23,560 bases of DNA from Eubacteriales Family XIII. Incertae Sedis bacterium (GTDB lineage Bacteria; Bacillota; Clostridia; Peptostreptococcales; Anaerovoracaceae): NCBI GenBank assembly GCA_031269205.1, contig JAISZM010000007.1, positions 1-23,560 on the forward strand, written 5' to 3'. Below, in pieces: positions 22,627-23,560 of this stretch. Positions within the stretch are counted from its first letter, which is position 1. Each line of letters starts with the position of its first letter. Made by a program: the position numbers and the translations under genes. A model generated the notes under the pieces. That model had not been told where the DNA came from. It did not search any database and saw only the letters and a program-made list of their open reading frames with translations.

Positions 22627-23405
22627 AACTTCGTCTTTTTTAGCTCCTCGATGAACTTGTCGTTCAATATCTTGATGTGCGTGCCCTTCATGCCGAGCGA
22701 GCGCGACTCTATGACGCCCGCGCTTTCGAGCTTCCGCAGCGCGTTCACGATGACCGAGCGCGTGATTCCAAACCGGTCGGCTATCTTGCTCGCGACGAGC
22801 AGACCCTCCGTGCCGTTCAGTTCGTTGAATATCTGCTGTATGGCTTCGATCTCAGAGTAGGACAACGTTCCTATGGCCTTCAGCACCGTGGCCTTGACGC
22901 GCTCCTCCCGCTCCTGCTTCAACTTGCGGCGGCGGTTGATCTCGATACCGACGACGGTCGCCCCGTATTCGCCGAGGATGAGATCCTCGTCGTCGAACCG
23001 CGGCGAGTAACGCGTGACGATGACCGTGCCGAGCCGCTCGCCCGCCCCGTAGATCGGGATGATCGTGTGCAGCTTATCATACGTGTCGTAATCGTACTTG
23101 AATATCTTCAACGCCTCATCCGCCGTGAGGTTGTAGACCGTTTCGTTCACCTTCAAAAGCTCTTCGGCGTACTCGTCAGGGAGCTTCTCCTGCCCCGGTT
23201 CGGACGGGTCAGGCACCGCGTTGCTGTCCGATTTGATGGTGTAATGTACTCCGAGTACCTTTCCCTTGGACGTGATGATGTAGACGTTCGCATCCATGAG
23301 TTCGCTCAGTATGCGGCTCAAGTCCTCGTATGAAAACATTCCCGTCGAGCTTTCCTGCAAGACCCAGTTGAGTTTTCTGACTTTTTCAAGAGCAGATTTT
23401 TTCAT
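22623..23405 (-). CDS. codY: GTP- and branched-chain amino acid-sensing global regulator CodY
   Basis: Global repressor of Gram-positive bacteria that senses GTP and isoleucine/leucine/valine and controls amino-acid, nitrogen and adaptive genes. 260 residues, the normal length. The N-terminal GAF domain covers about 1-155 (LEKVRKLNWVLQESS at the start, LHTIIPIYGAGERLGTVIVTR at 112-132). The winged helix-turn-helix is at about 204-246, with recognition helix SVIVNALRKLESAGVIESRSLG. AGAGGG is about seven bases before the ATG. It overlaps yigZ as TTGA. Its promoter is AT-rich and overlaps an inverted repeat. Predicted targets in this window cannot be named: only a CodY half-site near its own promoter was noticed. 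Confidence 0.97.
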   Translation of the reverse strand: MKKSALEKVRKLNWVLQESSTGMFSYEDLSRILSELMDANVYIITSKGKVLGVHYTIKSDSNAVPDPSEPGQEKLPDEYAEELLKVNETVYNLTADEALKIFKYDYDTYDKLHTIIPIYGAGERLGTVIVTRYSPRFDDEDLILGEYGATVVGIEINRRRKLKQEREERVKATVLKAIGTLSYSEIEAIQQIFNELNGTEGLLVASKIADRFGITRSVIVNALRKLESAGVIESRSLGMKGTHIKILNDKFIEELKKTKF

Positions 23406-23462
23406 TTATGTCCCTCTTAATTTCATACATCCTAAACGAAAGCCGACCGCGCCTGCGTATAT

Positions 23463-23490
23463 ATTATATACAAAAAAATCGCCCCGTAAA
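23463..23490 (-). promoter_or_regulatory. Promoter for codY
   Basis: On the minus strand TTTACG (23485-23490, four of six) and TATAAT (23463-23468) are 16 bases apart with a T-run in the spacer. The -10 lies inside a GTATATA/TATATAC palindrome. The start point would be near 23456, about 50 bases before the codY ATG. Confidence 0.6.
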
Positions 23491-23502
23491 GACGATTTTT
23501 TT
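23472..23502. terminator. A/T-tract inverted repeat upstream of codY; bidirectional terminator or operator
   Basis: AAAAAAATCG and CGATTTTTTT form a perfect 10-bp stem around an 11-base loop. On both strands the stem ends in T7, so in form it could terminate transcription from either side. It also overlaps the codY -35 and a rightward -35, which would suit an operator or UP-element role. Which is right depends on the strand of the gene beyond the right edge. Confidence 0.6.
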
Positions 23503-23528
23503 GAAATATCGAAATTTTCGCATATAAT
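23501..23528 (+). promoter_or_regulatory. Possible rightward promoter at the window edge
   Basis: TTGAAA (23501-23506) and TATAAT (23523-23528) are 16 bases apart on the plus strand, with AT-rich DNA upstream. Its gene would lie beyond the right edge. An AATTTTC half-site of the CodY box (23513-23519) lies in the spacer. The final 30 bases show no coding sequence that I can support. Confidence 0.4.
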
Positions 23529-23560
23529 ATGTTCGAGCCGCGTCGCCGCGTCGCGATATG

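Noticed and set aside
1..23560. CRISPR arrays, transposases, integrases, tRNA genes or attachment sites
   Set aside because: No regularly spaced repeats, mobile-element proteins or cloverleaf-like segments were found; the window reads as core chromosome.

Overview
The window is a densely packed, GC-rich chromosomal segment with about 26 protein-coding genes and no stretch over 300 bases without one. The gene set points to an anaerobic Gram-positive bacterium of the class Clostridia: CodY, an Asp23/Gls24 protein, single-chain glycyl-tRNA synthetase, zinc-type L28, class II desulfoferrodoxin and the NifU-like/GGGtGRT pair. No species can be named from the sequence. I see no tRNA or rRNA genes, insertion sequences, phage genes, CRISPR arrays or known riboswitches.

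Left block (1-6548, all minus). rpsU has its own strong promoter and is followed by a rho-independent terminator. Just behind that terminator lies a tightly coupled run phoH-ybeY-era-recO-DUF4342-glyQS (glyQS is cut by the window edge). Upstream of rpsU, a Corynebacterium-type aspartate aminotransferase follows hom and asd in a minus-strand aspartate-family operon.

Middle block (6617-14604). asd (minus) and aspartokinase (plus) diverge, and their predicted promoters overlap. asp23 and rpmB lie on the minus strand; tgt, metA and a TTG-started 23S rRNA m5U methyltransferase lie on the plus strand. Aspartate aminotransferase, aspartokinase, Asd, Hom and MetA together run from oxaloacetate to O-acylhomoserine; MetA carries Glu111, the residue linked to acetyl-CoA use. 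No threonine or lysine branch genes are present.

Right block (14626-23405, all minus). In transcription order: codY, yigZ (IMPACT family), a NifU-like Fe-S scaffold protein, the GGGtGRT protein of unknown function, ruvC, ruvA, ruvB, queA, a lipoprotein, and desulfoferrodoxin. QueA and Tgt, two enzymes of queuosine tRNA modification, are split across the plus-strand block.

The most unusual items are: (1) the NifU-like/GGGtGRT pair fused translationally to ruvC; (2) a membrane-anchored lipoprotein that looks like a Xaa-His dipeptidase (M20C/PepD) stripped of its metal ligands; (3) overlapping face-to-face promoters between aspartokinase and asd; (4) an apparently leaderless asp23; (5) several hairpins without U-tracts placed on or next to stop codons; (6) repeated TTG starts, two in a TTGA stop-start overlap. 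Promoters and hairpins were read by eye, with no folding energies or database searches.
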